Shown: positions 50,154 through 59,581, counted from the first letter of the stretch. The stretch: 64,000 bases of DNA from Sulfidibacter corallicola (GCF_017498545.1 NZ_CP071793.1:6337001-6401000), one strand, 5' to 3'. Notes: a model not told the origin generated them from the letters alone. A program made the numbers and translations.

Positions 50154-51335
50154 TTGCCTCGTGTACTGATTGTGGAGGACATGGCCACCTACCGAACCAT
50201 CATTGCCCGCAGCCTCGCCGAAATCGAGGATGTCGAGGTGGTGGGTCGGGTTTCCAACGGGAAAAAGGCGCTCGATTTTCTGGAGCGCAACGAGGTCGAC
50301 CTGATCACGCTCGATGTGGAAATGCCGGTGATGGACGGGCTGGCCACCCTGAAAGAACTGCGCAAACGGCGCATGCACATCGATGTGGTCATGCTTTCGG
50401 GCTTGACCGATCAGGCCGCGCAGCTCACGATCAAGTGCCTGGAACTGGGCGCGCTCGATTTCGTGTTGAAGCCCGCCACTTCCTCGTTCGTGGAAAATCA
50501 AAAAATTCTGGTGGAAAGTCTGCGTCAATTCCTGAACAACCTCAAGCGGCGGCTCTCGTTTCGAGCCCCTCCCCGCGTGACGCCACGGTCACCCATCACG
50601 CGTTTCGGGACACCGCGTCGCGATACCGCCGGGCGACCGGAAGTGTCGCCCCCGCCGCCGGCACCGACACCGAAGCCCACAGCGCCCCGTCGCACGCGCT
50701 TGGTATTGCCGCGTCCCAAAATCGTCCTGATCGGTGTCTCCACGGGCGGACCCAAAGCGCTTTCCGAGGTGTTCGAAACCCTCAAGGGCCCCTTGCCCTT
50801 TCCCATCCTGATCGTCCAGCACATGCCGCCCAAGTTCACCAAGTCATTGGCGGACAGCCTCAACAAGAAAACCGATATCGACGTGGTGGAGGCCATGGAC
50901 GGCGATGTGGTCAAGAGCAATACCGCCTACATCGCACCCGGCGGCTACCACATGGTCGTCATGAACGACGAGGATTTCGGTTTCATCCTGGCCACCAACC
51001 AGAATCCGCCCGTCAATTCCTGCCGGCCCTCGGTGGATGTCCTGTTCAACAGCGTGGTTCCCTTCTTCAAGCGGGGTGACATTGCCGCGATCGTCATGAC
51101 CGGCATGGGGCGGGACGGTGCCGATAGCTGCGAAGTTCTCCACAAGTCCGGCCACTACATCGCCTCGCAATCGGCGGAAACCTGCACCATCTACGGAATG
51201 CCCAAGGCGGTCGAAGACCTGGGCATCCAGGACGAAGTCATCGATCTGGATCAGATCGCGCCGTTCATCATGCGGTTGGGCAAGCAGACGGGAACGCTCG
51301 GGGCCAAACTGTGGCAATCGGGATCCGGCGCCTGA
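50154..51335 (+). CDS. cheB: CheB chemotaxis methylesterase/deamidase
   Basis: A 393-residue response regulator that removes methyl groups from receptor glutamates. Receiver 1-120 with LITLDVEMPVMDG and VLKPAT; Pro-rich linker about 135-190; catalytic domain 195-375 with Ser in GVSTGGPKAL, His in QHMPPKFT and Asp in MTGMGRDGADS. The start is TTG at 50154 with AGGAG (50141-50145) eight bases upstream, which overlaps the cheW stop. No cheR or receptor gene lies in view, so methylation must involve genes elsewhere. Confidence 0.95.
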   Translation: MPRVLIVEDMATYRTIIARSLAEIEDVEVVGRVSNGKKALDFLERNEVDLITLDVEMPVMDGLATLKELRKRRMHIDVVMLSGLTDQAAQLTIKCLELGALDFVLKPATSSFVENQKILVESLRQFLNNLKRRLSFRAPPRVTPRSPITRFGTPRRDTAGRPEVSPPPPAPTPKPTAPRRTRLVLPRPKIVLIGVSTGGPKALSEVFETLKGPLPFPILIVQHMPPKFTKSLADSLNKKTDIDVVEAMDGDVVKSNTAYIAPGGYHMVVMNDEDFGFILATNQNPPVNSCRPSVDVLFNSVVPFFKRGDIAAIVMTGMGRDGADSCEVLHKSGHYIASQSAETCTIYGMPKAVEDLGIQDEVIDLDQIAPFIMRLGKQTGTLGAKLWQSGSGA

Positions 51336-51567
51336 GGCGATACGGCAAGCCAGGCGACAACCCAAAGACACAGAAGCCGTTGATGGACGCCGTGCGGCCG
51401 CCGTACCTCCGACTGCATCGAGTTGCCCATCGGGTTCGTGGTTCCGACGAAGGTCCCGGCAGCGATTGGCACGCGCCCTCTTGGGGCCGAGCCAAAGCCG
51501 GACCGCTTATAATGAGAATCAAGGCTCCATCACTGCTTCACTCTGCACACCAAGGATCGCTACGGCC

Positions 51568-52635
51568 ATGAAGTTCCTTCTTCTACTGCCCCTGTTTTTC
51601 GTCGCGAGTTTGCGGGGGATGGACGAAACGACGGCGAAGGATGGCGCCAGCCTGCGCGGCATCACGATTTCCTGTCAGGGATGGGGCCGCATCTGGGGCC
51701 AGGACCAGTTCGCTCGCGAATTGCCTCGATTGGTAGCGCTCGGAGCCAATGCCGTGGCCACCCATCCCTATGCGGCGATTCGCGCCGACGGTACCGTTGC
51801 CTTTCGCGAGTGGCCGGCCGATGCCCCACCGGACTACATCGCACGCCCCGTGCGCGAAGCACGCGAGCTTGGGATCCAGTCCATGATCAAACCCCATCTG
51901 GCCTACTGGGGCAGTCCCTTCTCCTGGCGTGGCGCGATCGCGTTCGAGGAGGAATCGCAGCGCCGACGGTTCTTCGACACCTACCGCCGCTGGATCGTCG
52001 CCGTGGCGGCGGCCACCTCCGATGCCGACATTTTCGTGGTCGGAACCGAGCTCGACCAGTTCGGCCGTTACGAGGCCGAGTGGCGCGACATCATCGCCGC
52101 GGTGCGGTCCGTCACCAAGGCCCGGCTCACCTACGCCGCCAATTGGGACGGCTACGAGCGCATTCCCTTCTGGGATGCGTTGGACCTGGTCGGCATCCAG
52201 GCCTATTTTCCGCTCAGCGAGGAAGAGGATCCCGACCGTGCGGCGTTGGCCCAAGGCTGGACGAAGGTGTTCGGCCGGCTCGAGAAATTTCATCAATCCA
52301 CCGGAAAGCCGATCTTTTTTACAGAGCTGGGGTACAACCGATCCCTGCGCGCCGCGGCCCAGCCGTGGCACCACGTCCAACAGTCCGGTCATGCCGCGGC
52401 CGGGCTCCAGGAACGCTGCCTGCGCATCGGCTTGGAGTGGACCGCCGGTAGGGAGGCCGCTCTTTGGCGGCGACGCTATCCCTGGTTCCGCGGCGTGTTT
52501 CTCTGGAAATGGTTTGTCGGCCCGGCCGGAGGTGAGAATTTCTATCTCAACGAAGCGCGTCTACGCACCATCATTCAATCGGTTTGGTTGGGATCCGGGC
52601 CACGCGGCGGGCCTTCGGAGCGAGGCGGCGAGTGA
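51568..52635 (+). CDS. Secreted GH113-like glycoside hydrolase
   Basis: A 355-residue protein with signal sequence (MKFLLLLPLFFVASLRG) and a single TIM-barrel domain. Motifs GTELDQFGRYEAEWRDII, TYAANWDGYERIPFWDALD, VGIQAYFPL and FTELGYNRS match the GH113/'glycoside hydrolase TIM-barrel-like' group, whose acid/base and nucleophile are the Glu in GTEL and in FTELGY. Family members with known activity are beta-mannanases. The ATG at 51568 has AAGGA 11 bases upstream. It is 232 bases after cheB, on the same strand, but has a secretory role and probably its own promoter. Confidence 0.85.
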   Translation: MKFLLLLPLFFVASLRGMDETTAKDGASLRGITISCQGWGRIWGQDQFARELPRLVALGANAVATHPYAAIRADGTVAFREWPADAPPDYIARPVREARELGIQSMIKPHLAYWGSPFSWRGAIAFEEESQRRRFFDTYRRWIVAVAAATSDADIFVVGTELDQFGRYEAEWRDIIAAVRSVTKARLTYAANWDGYERIPFWDALDLVGIQAYFPLSEEEDPDRAALAQGWTKVFGRLEKFHQSTGKPIFFTELGYNRSLRAAAQPWHHVQQSGHAAAGLQERCLRIGLEWTAGREAALWRRRYPWFRGVFLWKWFVGPAGGENFYLNEARLRTIIQSVWLGSGPRGGPSERGGE

Positions 52636-52828
52636 AGGCCGGTTTCGATCACCTTTCATGCGGCGCGTCAAAAATCCCAGCGATTTGCAAAGGTCTCGCG
52701 AGGAGCGCTCGGCAGGACTTGCGCCGAGGTCTGGGCCTTGGTATGGTGGGATCTATCAACCTCCTTATAGAAAATCAGAGTGACCTCCCAGACTGCGGGG
52801 CGTGGTTGTCCAAGGGAAACGTGAGTCC

Positions 52829-54349
52829 ATGAAGATATTGGTAGTGGATGACAATGTAGTTTCGCGTCGGATCATCGGTAGTGAACTCACCGACGGCGGG
52901 TATCAGATCATCGAGGCCGAAGACGGCAACAATGCCCTGCGCCAACTGATTTCCGTGCCCGATATCTCCTTGATCACACTGGATGTCAACATGCCGGACA
53001 TGGACGGCTACCAGGTTTGTGCCCACCTTCGTTCCTGGGAAATGAACGGAAACCTGGCCCATCGTCCCAAAACGGGCCAAATCCTGCCCGTCATTTTCGT
53101 CACCGGCGACGACACCTTCGAAGGACGTCAGCGCGGCTTCGATGCCGGAGCCACCGAATTCGTGATCAAGGGATTCAAGAAGGGCGAATTGCTCGACAAG
53201 GTCAACCGCATCCTCAAGCCTCACCGGCGCATGGAAGGCCTGACGGTCCTGGTCGCCGATGACGATCGCATCGTTCAGGGGATCTTGCGGGCCTATTTGG
53301 AGGAATACGGCGTCTCGGTCATTACCGCCGACAACGGGCTCGAGGCGTTCAACTACCTGAAGAGCGGGGAACATCCCGTCGATATGATGCTGACGGATAT
53401 GGGCATGCCCGAGATGGACGGTGAAGCGCTGTGTCTCGCCGTACGCCGGGAGCTGGCTATGTCGGATTTGCCGATCATCGTGCTCAGCGCCGAGTCGGAT
53501 CGCTCCAAGTCCCTGCATCTGTTGAAGTCAGGGGCCACCGACTACTTGGTCAAGCCGTTGGTCAAGGAAGAACTGTTCGCCCGTCTGAACGTTTTCCTGG
53601 AAGTGATTCTGTTGAATCGGCAGCTCAAGGCACAAGTCAAGGAGTTGGAGCAGCTCAATCGCCTCAAGGACGAGTTCATCTCCATTTGTTCCCACGACCT
53701 GCGCTCGCCCTTGACCGGGATCCTCGGCATGTCCGAACTGCTGCAGGGTGCCGAGAACCTCAACGGGACCCAGCAGGACATGATCGGGCGCATCAAGAAT
53801 TCGGGCCAGTTCCTGCTGACGTTGATTCACGACTTGTTGGAAGTGGGGCAGATCCAGTCCGAGAAGTACACGCTCAAGATGGACCAGCTCAATTTGGTGG
53901 AACTCGCCGATCAATGTGTCGAAACCGCCAATTACACCGCTTTCCCCAAAGGGGTGTCGCTCGTGTTCCATCGGCCGGATCGGTTGGAACCCATCGACGC
54001 CGATCGCACGGCGGTCACGCGCATCCTGCACAACCTGCTATCCAATGCCACCAAGTTCACCCCCTCCGGCGGCAGCATCGAGGTGTCCATCGCCGAGCAG
54101 CCCGGCGAAACGGTGGTGACCGTGGCGGATACCGGGGTGGGCATTCCCGAAAAAGATTTGGAAGAGCTGTTCGACCGCTACCACAAGACCTCGCGCAAAG
54201 GCACGGCCGGCGAACTGGGAACCGGTTTGGGTTTGCCGATCGTCAAGATCCTGATCGACAATCACGGCGGCCGCATCGAGGTGGACAGCGAAGTGGGGAA
54301 GGGCACTACGTTTCGGGTCTACTTCCCGCGCAAACAGGCCGGTTGCTGA
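52829..54349 (+). CDS. Soluble histidine kinase with two N-terminal receivers
   Basis: A 506-residue cytosolic protein without TM segments. Receiver 1 (1-130) has acceptor Asp in LITLDVNMPDMDGY and Lys in VIKGFKK; receiver 2 (about 138-260) has MLTDMGMPEMDG and LVKPLVK. A short coiled coil leads to HisKA with SHDLRSPLTGILGM and HATPase_c with HNLLSNATKF, DTGVGIP and GTGLGLPIVK. Receiver-receiver-kinase order is seen in Synechocystis Hik-like and myxobacterial kinases, where the input receivers gate kinase activity. The start at 52829 fits receiver N-termini; an upstream in-frame start at 52802 is less likely. It is convergent with the Wzy-like gene. Confidence 0.92.
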   Translation: MKILVVDDNVVSRRIIGSELTDGGYQIIEAEDGNNALRQLISVPDISLITLDVNMPDMDGYQVCAHLRSWEMNGNLAHRPKTGQILPVIFVTGDDTFEGRQRGFDAGATEFVIKGFKKGELLDKVNRILKPHRRMEGLTVLVADDDRIVQGILRAYLEEYGVSVITADNGLEAFNYLKSGEHPVDMMLTDMGMPEMDGEALCLAVRRELAMSDLPIIVLSAESDRSKSLHLLKSGATDYLVKPLVKEELFARLNVFLEVILLNRQLKAQVKELEQLNRLKDEFISICSHDLRSPLTGILGMSELLQGAENLNGTQQDMIGRIKNSGQFLLTLIHDLLEVGQIQSEKYTLKMDQLNLVELADQCVETANYTAFPKGVSLVFHRPDRLEPIDADRTAVTRILHNLLSNATKFTPSGGSIEVSIAEQPGETVVTVADTGVGIPEKDLEELFDRYHKTSRKGTAGELGTGLGLPIVKILIDNHGGRIEVDSEVGKGTTFRVYFPRKQAGC

Positions 54350-55627
54350 TCAGTCCCGCCATTGGAAGATGTTTTCCCGAAAGTGAGAGGTCTCGTCGGG
54401 ATCCGCCGAGTAACACCAGCGGTAGATGAGGTAGCCGATGAGCACGAAAAACCAGGTCGCGATCTGCGAGTAGAAGTTGATGAAGACCGAGATGGTGACG
54501 CAGAAGCTCATCAGGCCGGCGAAGTAGATCGTGAACATGTTCTTGCGCTGGCGCATGGTCACGTAGACCCACATGCTGAAAAAGCCCACGAAGAGGGGAC
54601 CGAGGGCGATGCCGTACCAACCGAAATCCTTGTAGAAGGGTTCCAGGTAGGTGCAGACGTTCAGGTGGATCGGTACCCAGTAGAACTTGCCCACCAGTTG
54701 GGCCTTCTCGAAGTTGGGAATCACCAACTCCATGAAGGTGATCATCGGGGCGAACGTATGCTTGCCGTAGGCCGGCGGCCACTTGTCCTCGAGGAATTGC
54801 TGGAGCACCGGAAAGCTACCGGTCAGGTAGATGTAGGGATCGATGAGCGGCCCCAATTCCGGAACCTTGATGAACTGGCGGTTGTAGTCGTGGGCCTGTT
54901 TGACGTAGAGCTTGGCGATCAGCAGGAAGAATCCCAACAGGGCCATGATGAGGGTCGTGGCGCCGGCCACGAATTTGGCCGACAGGTTCACCCTTCGCTG
55001 GCAGTAGACGAAGATGTAGAAGGCCCAGATCACCATGTAGAAGAAGCGGGTGCGGTCGGTGGTGAAGAAGGCCGTGGCCGTGGCCCAGAACAGGATGAAC
55101 ACGATCCAGCGGCGCGGCTTGCGGTAGATGGTCAAGTACATCAGCGACAGCACGAAGTTGGCCACGTTGAGCAGGTTGAAATAACCCAGGAAACGGACGT
55201 TCGAGTGGAGTTCGCGCGCTCGTTGGGGATCGGTGAAAAAGGTGCTCAGCCCGAAAGAGGCGTGGAGATGGTAGAGCTGGAACAGGAACCCCAGGATGCC
55301 CATGCCGAACAGGAAGAACAGCGCCCATTCGAAGCGTTGCCGATCGATGTGGGCGATTTTGGGTGGGGCCGTCAGCCATTTGGTCTTGGTCAAGGCATAG
55401 GCCGTGACGATCAAGGTGCCGCTCATGAATGCCACGTAGGACAGGCCGATGGCCCGCCACGCCGTTTCGCCCACCGGATGGTAGCGCACGAGGTCCAGGT
55501 CCAACATGGCCAGGGCAAAGGCCCAGAAGAAATTGTAGATCGCCGGCGGTGTGAAAAAGTCGTCGAAGAACTGCTTCGATATGAAGAGCCCCAAAAAGGC
55601 GAGCGACAACAATGCGATGAACAGCAT
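54350..55627 (-). CDS. Wzy-like O-antigen/repeat-unit polymerase
   Basis: A 425-residue inner-membrane protein with about twelve hydrophobic segments and a large periplasmic loop (about 245-330) containing IDPYIYLTGSFPVLQQFLED. That layout, and the segment FYKDFGWYGIALGPLFVGFF in the later TMs, are typical of oligosaccharide repeat unit polymerases. Sequence is poorly conserved in this family, so the assignment rests on topology and on the divergent neighbour, a Wzz-like copolymerase. The start at 55627 has AAGGAAG upstream. It would join undecaprenyl-linked repeat units of O-antigen or exopolysaccharide at the periplasmic face. No glycosyltransferases are in view. Confidence 0.82.
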   Translation of the reverse strand: MLFIALLSLAFLGLFISKQFFDDFFTPPAIYNFFWAFALAMLDLDLVRYHPVGETAWRAIGLSYVAFMSGTLIVTAYALTKTKWLTAPPKIAHIDRQRFEWALFFLFGMGILGFLFQLYHLHASFGLSTFFTDPQRARELHSNVRFLGYFNLLNVANFVLSLMYLTIYRKPRRWIVFILFWATATAFFTTDRTRFFYMVIWAFYIFVYCQRRVNLSAKFVAGATTLIMALLGFFLLIAKLYVKQAHDYNRQFIKVPELGPLIDPYIYLTGSFPVLQQFLEDKWPPAYGKHTFAPMITFMELVIPNFEKAQLVGKFYWVPIHLNVCTYLEPFYKDFGWYGIALGPLFVGFFSMWVYVTMRQRKNMFTIYFAGLMSFCVTISVFINFYSQIATWFFVLIGYLIYRWCYSADPDETSHFRENIFQWRD

Positions 55628-56147
55628 GCAACTTCCTTGAACGCGATCGCGGCCGGTTCTTCGGAGACATCGACGAAGACGACCCTGCCCGCCGGTGGCT
55701 GGCCACGGGTGCTTTTCCGGACCCGGGCACCGAGGCGGCGCGCGAAAACCGCTCATTGTAGCATGGCGTGTGGCCCAAATGCGGTCGTCGGCCTGTCCCG
55801 CGCCAGGTGGGTCCCCGGGTGGGCCGTGCCCGATGGATTTGGGCCCGACCCGGCGGTGATCGGTAAAATGCGACACTTGGTCTCTTGCGCAATTGAGTTA
55901 TAATCGCAGGTCTTTGTGACCTCTGGTGCCTTTTCTGGTTGGGCTCGGTCTTTGCCGGATCCAGCGAGATGCCGGCCGGATGGGCACTTTTTCGAGTCCC
56001 AGTCATTCGATCTCGATTCGGTGGTGAACGATCTTCGTTCGGCCGACCTGCGAGGTCTCACGGTGCTGCGCGGCGCGTCGATGTTCGCGAATCGTGCGCA
56101 AAGCCGTCGTTTCTGGATGGACACTAGCGAGAGGAAGGTCTCCCCCG
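55628..56147. other. 520-base divergent intergenic region of the wzy/wzz pair
   Basis: It contains a good promoter-like pair (55877-55904) toward the Wzz-like gene, leaving a leader of about 240 bases. No leader peptide or RNA motif was recognised. Confidence 0.55.
55877..55904 (+). promoter_or_regulatory. Predicted sigma70 promoter of the Wzz-like gene
   Basis: TTGGTC at 55877-55882, a 16-base spacer and a perfect TATAAT at 55899-55904, pointing toward the ATG at 56148. Confidence 0.45.
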
Positions 56148-57026
56148 ATGAAAGAACCGGAACTCCTATCTGTAGCCGATTTCCTGTATGTGCTTTGGAA
56201 ACGCAAAGTTCACGCGCTCGCCGTGTTCGTTTTCGTGATCCTCTGCGCTTTCGTGTATTTGAGTGTGGCGAAGAAGACCTATCGGCTCAGTGGTTCCATC
56301 TACGTGGGGCGTTTTCAGACCGACCTTTTGGAGGAAGGCGAATTCGTCGCCCAGAAGCTCCAGGACTACAGCTTCATCAAAAAGGCCCTCGATACCAATG
56401 GTGTCGAACTCGACATCCCCATCCACCGCTTTCAGAAGGATGTGGAAGCCCACGTCTTGAACGAGGTCCGCAAGATCGAGGACGTCGGGATCGTGTTGTT
56501 GACGGTCGAGTACAAGGACCCGGTCAAGTGCTACGAGATTTTCAAGGCCCTCACCGATCAGTTGATTCGCGAGCACCAATTCCTGACCGATGACGCGCTC
56601 AACGTGTTGCGCAGTATGGAGCGTTTTTTCAAGGTCAACGAAGACCAGCTCATGGAATCCATCAATCGCGACGAGGCCTTTGCCTCGCAGAACCTACGCG
56701 GCCCGGAGCAGGGCCAGGCCTGGCCTTCCCACGTGTTGGCGCGCTACACGATTTCCGAGAAGCGCGAATTCCTCAAGCAGATCATTCAGGATCGCCACTA
56801 CCTGAAACTGGAAGGGGAGGCCGCGACCAAGAGTTTCAATACCCGTCTTTCCGCCGAACCGGAGATTCCCGACGAGCACATCAAGCCTCGCCGGGCCGTG
56901 GTCTTGGTGACGGCTGCCGGTGCCGGTGCCGTGTTGGGCGCCCTGCTCGCGTTGTTGGCGGAACTGATCGAGACCCAGATCAAGCCGCGGTATCACGCCG
57001 CCAAGCGGCGCGCCGAGGCCCGCTGA
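56148..57026 (+). CDS. Wzz-like polysaccharide chain-length determinant
   Basis: A 292-residue polysaccharide copolymerase. TM1 (about 21-42) with KVHALAVFVFVILCAFVYLS, a long periplasmic alpha/beta and coiled-coil region, and TM2 (about 254-276, AVVLVTAAGAGAVLGALLAL) near the C-terminus, followed by a short basic tail without a tyrosine-kinase domain. This is the Wzz architecture of O-antigen or Wzx/Wzy-dependent exopolysaccharide systems. The expected Pro-rich segment before TM2 is modest (EPEIPDEHIKPRR). GAGAGGAAGG precedes the ATG at 56148. It is divergent from the Wzy-like gene. Confidence 0.85.
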   Translation: MKEPELLSVADFLYVLWKRKVHALAVFVFVILCAFVYLSVAKKTYRLSGSIYVGRFQTDLLEEGEFVAQKLQDYSFIKKALDTNGVELDIPIHRFQKDVEAHVLNEVRKIEDVGIVLLTVEYKDPVKCYEIFKALTDQLIREHQFLTDDALNVLRSMERFFKVNEDQLMESINRDEAFASQNLRGPEQGQAWPSHVLARYTISEKREFLKQIIQDRHYLKLEGEAATKSFNTRLSAEPEIPDEHIKPRRAVVLVTAAGAGAVLGALLALLAELIETQIKPRYHAAKRRAEAR

Positions 57027-57329
57027 CGTTTAACTCTTGGCGGAAGCCAGGAATCCCGGCGAAACGAATCTGCTCGGGGTACCCGAATGCCGAGAGATGC
57101 GTCGTGCCAGGTAGGTACGTCCGCTGGATGTACTTTTCGAAGTGATCCATGCGAGGAGTTCCCGCATGTTTTGAGGGCTAGCACTTGCAGTAGGTAAGCC
57201 GGCCCGGCCGACTTTTCGGAGCAATTCACGCTTCACAGTTTCGAGAGGTAATAGTGCGCAGCGCGTTCGGCCGGGATGGGGGATTCGCATGTTCGCCAGC
57301 GAATGGGGAGACACCGACCGTTCCCTGGC
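57027..57329. other. Convergent intergenic region, nothing recognised
   Basis: 303 bases between the Wzz-like gene and gpsA, which converge. No hairpin with a T run was found on either strand and no small gene is evident. Confidence 0.55.
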
Positions 57330-58346
57330 TCAATCTTGGCGGCGGCTCTCCAGTTCGGACTTCAGGCTTCGCGTCATGAGCAGCCGCAACCCCTCGGGTG
57401 GAGTCAGGCCCTCGTACAGAATGCGGTAGACCACTTCGCTGATGGGCAGTTCGACGCCGTGATCCTTGGCCAGTTTGCGCGCCGAGCGGCAGGTATGGAC
57501 ACCCTCGGCGACCATGCCCAGGTCGTCCAGGGTTTTTTCGAGACTGTTGCCCCTGGCGATCGATTGACCCACGCGCAGGTTGCGACTCAGGCTGCCCGTA
57601 CACGTCAGGATCAGGTCGCCCATGCCGGCCAGGCCCGCGAACGTTTCGCGCTCCGCCCCCATCGCCGCGCCCAATCGGGATATTTCCGTCAGCCCGCGCG
57701 TGATCAACCCCGCCATCGAGTTGTTGCCCAGGTCGAGCCCGATGACCATGCCGCTGGCGATGGCGATGACGTTTTTCAAGGCGCCGCAGAGTTCCACGCC
57801 CAGGACGTCGTGATTGTTGTACATGCGAAACGTCGGGGTGGTCAGCTCTTCCTGGAGCTTCAACAACGATGCGTCCACCATGCCCGCCAACACCACGACC
57901 GTGGGCTTGTCCATCGCGACCTCTTTGGCGAAGCTGGGGCCGCTGAGGGTGAAGGACCGCGGTCCCCAATCCTCACCCAAAACGTCGTCCACGATCTGTT
58001 GGGGCAGATAACTCGTATTGAGCTCGACCCCCTTCGAGGTCAGGATGAGGTTGTGGTCCGGTCGGAGCATCGGGGCGATGTGGCCCAGAAAGGATCGATA
58101 GGCCTGCAACGGCACCGCGATGACCAACAGGTCGTTGTCGTGAACCGCGTGTTCCAGGTCGTCGGTGACGTTCAGCCTTTCGGGAAACGGGTAATCCGGT
58201 AGGTAGCGGGTGTTGGCGCCGGCTTCGCGAAACTTGGCCGCATGGTCTGGGTTGCGCACCCATAGATCCACGTGGTGGCCGTGCTTCGCCCAAAGAATAG
58301 CCAATGCGGTGCCCCATGAGCCCCCGCCCAAAACTCCGAATTTCAT
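57330..58346 (-). CDS. gpsA: Glycerol-3-phosphate dehydrogenase [NAD(P)+]
   Basis: A 338-residue cytosolic enzyme that reduces dihydroxyacetone phosphate to sn-glycerol-3-phosphate for phospholipid synthesis. Motifs: VLGGGSWGTALAILWAKHGH (cofactor), LTSKGVE, LSGPSFAKEVA, the catalytic-Lys region CGALKNVIAIASGM and GNNSMAGLITRGLTEI, and LAGMGDLILTCTG. Length is that of the family. The ATG at 58346 is chosen by its match to family N-termini (MKFGVLGGG) and GAGGGGGA upstream; 75 further upstream codons are not coding. It appears monocistronic. Confidence 0.97.
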   Translation of the reverse strand: MKFGVLGGGSWGTALAILWAKHGHHVDLWVRNPDHAAKFREAGANTRYLPDYPFPERLNVTDDLEHAVHDNDLLVIAVPLQAYRSFLGHIAPMLRPDHNLILTSKGVELNTSYLPQQIVDDVLGEDWGPRSFTLSGPSFAKEVAMDKPTVVVLAGMVDASLLKLQEELTTPTFRMYNNHDVLGVELCGALKNVIAIASGMVIGLDLGNNSMAGLITRGLTEISRLGAAMGAERETFAGLAGMGDLILTCTGSLSRNLRVGQSIARGNSLEKTLDDLGMVAEGVHTCRSARKLAKDHGVELPISEVVYRILYEGLTPPEGLRLLMTRSLKSELESRRQD

Positions 58347-58639
58347 CACGATAGTCCCCCTCGGTCCGGCCCCCTGGGCCTGCTGGTTGCCTGATTCGAA
58401 ATGTCCGCCCGAAGTATAACAAAAGAGCCACCCGACCGCAGGTTCGGCCTGCCGGGCAATGAAATAGAAGCGCTGCGCGCACCTACGAACGGTGGCGCGA
58501 TGGTCCGCGGTTTGGTGGCTGTCCATCCGATCTGTCCGTGAGGAGGTCCCATGCGTCGGTGAGTTCGCCATGAACCTGGGCCGATTCGGTCAGGCCACCA
58601 CGATCGCTCCTGTGTTTTTGCTTCTGGACGAGGCCCGAA

Positions 58640-59581
58640 CTAGCGTTTCACGTTCTTGATTTCATCGAACTCTTGTGAAAGCGCCTGAACGTTGAGTTGG
58701 CGACGCTTCGGCCAGTACTTTCCGTTGAAAAACTTGCGAACCGAAACCGGGAGTTGGATCGAGACCTTGTCGGCGTCCCAGCGGCTCTCTTCCAACTCGA
58801 CGACCATGCTGGCCGTCTGAATGCCCAGCCCCTCCACATCCGGGTAGACCGCCAGGTGACCCAGGCGCACCTTGGTGGCCAAATTCTCGACACCCACCAC
58901 GACCGGCCAACGAAACCGCCGCGATAGAGGGTGCCAAATATCGCGGATCTGATCCGGTTTGAGGATTCTCGCGTCGTTGAAGATCCAGAGCGCCTGAACG
59001 TCGAGCTTTTTCAGCTTTTTGAAGGCTTGCCGGAGTTCGGAGTTGGTGGGGTCCTTGGCGACCCGCACGCCGATCAACTTGACCCCTTCGCGCTCGCTGA
59101 GTTTGGCTTCCTCCAAAAACCGCCATTCCCAGAGAGGGCGGTAGATGACCCCGACGCGATCGATACCGGGCGTGATACTGCGCAAATTGGTAATGCCGGT
59201 GATGGCCGGTATGTTGTACCGAATACCGGTGGCATTGGGCACCATGGTCATGTCCTGGTCCAGGCGTACGTTGAACAGAAGGATCACGGCCGGTTGATCG
59301 GTATTGGTGGGTGGGTACTGGCGCAGGTATGAGCGATAGAGGGCCACCGACCACCGATCCACGAGAATGAGCACTTGCGGGTTCATGGACCTCAGTTGGT
59401 CCGTGAATTCCTGAAATCCGTGTTTGCGTTTCACTTTGAGGCTTTGAATGTCGAAGTTTTCATACTCGTAAGTCAGTTCCCTGGTGAAGGCTGAATCAAA
59501 TGCTTCATAGGTGGGCGTGCTCGTACGAACGACCAGGACTTTGGTCGGCTCGAGGGCTACGAGGAATAGCAATGTGAGCAA
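58640..59581 (-). CDS. ABC-type substrate-binding protein, TrpX-like (PF04392 type)
   Basis: A 313-residue periplasmic binding protein of the ABC_sub_bind family, which includes the tryptophan/aromatic-binding TrpX proteins. Features: TKVLVVRTSTPTYEAFDSAF, the middle VLILVDRWSVALYRSY, IDRVGVIYRPLWEW with a second strand ALWIFNDARILKPDQIR, and the closing GLGIQTASMVVELE. The start is taken as TTG at 59581 because AGAGG lies five bases upstream and the product then begins with a hydrophobic leader (LTLLFLVALEP); an upstream TTG at 59614 lacks a site. No permease or ATPase gene lies nearby, so it is an orphan or acts as a sensor. Confidence 0.72.
   Translation of the reverse strand: MLTLLFLVALEPTKVLVVRTSTPTYEAFDSAFTRELTYEYENFDIQSLKVKRKHGFQEFTDQLRSMNPQVLILVDRWSVALYRSYLRQYPPTNTDQPAVILLFNVRLDQDMTMVPNATGIRYNIPAITGITNLRSITPGIDRVGVIYRPLWEWRFLEEAKLSEREGVKLIGVRVAKDPTNSELRQAFKKLKKLDVQALWIFNDARILKPDQIRDIWHPLSRRFRWPVVVGVENLATKVRLGHLAVYPDVEGLGIQTASMVVELEESRWDADKVSIQLPVSVRKFFNGKYWPKRRQLNVQALSQEFDEIKNVKR

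Noticed and set aside
54362..55903. Open frame of 513 codons on the plus strand
   Set aside because: Antisense to the Wzy-like membrane protein; its product is highly charged and repetitive in Glu/His, as expected for the complement of hydrophobic codons.
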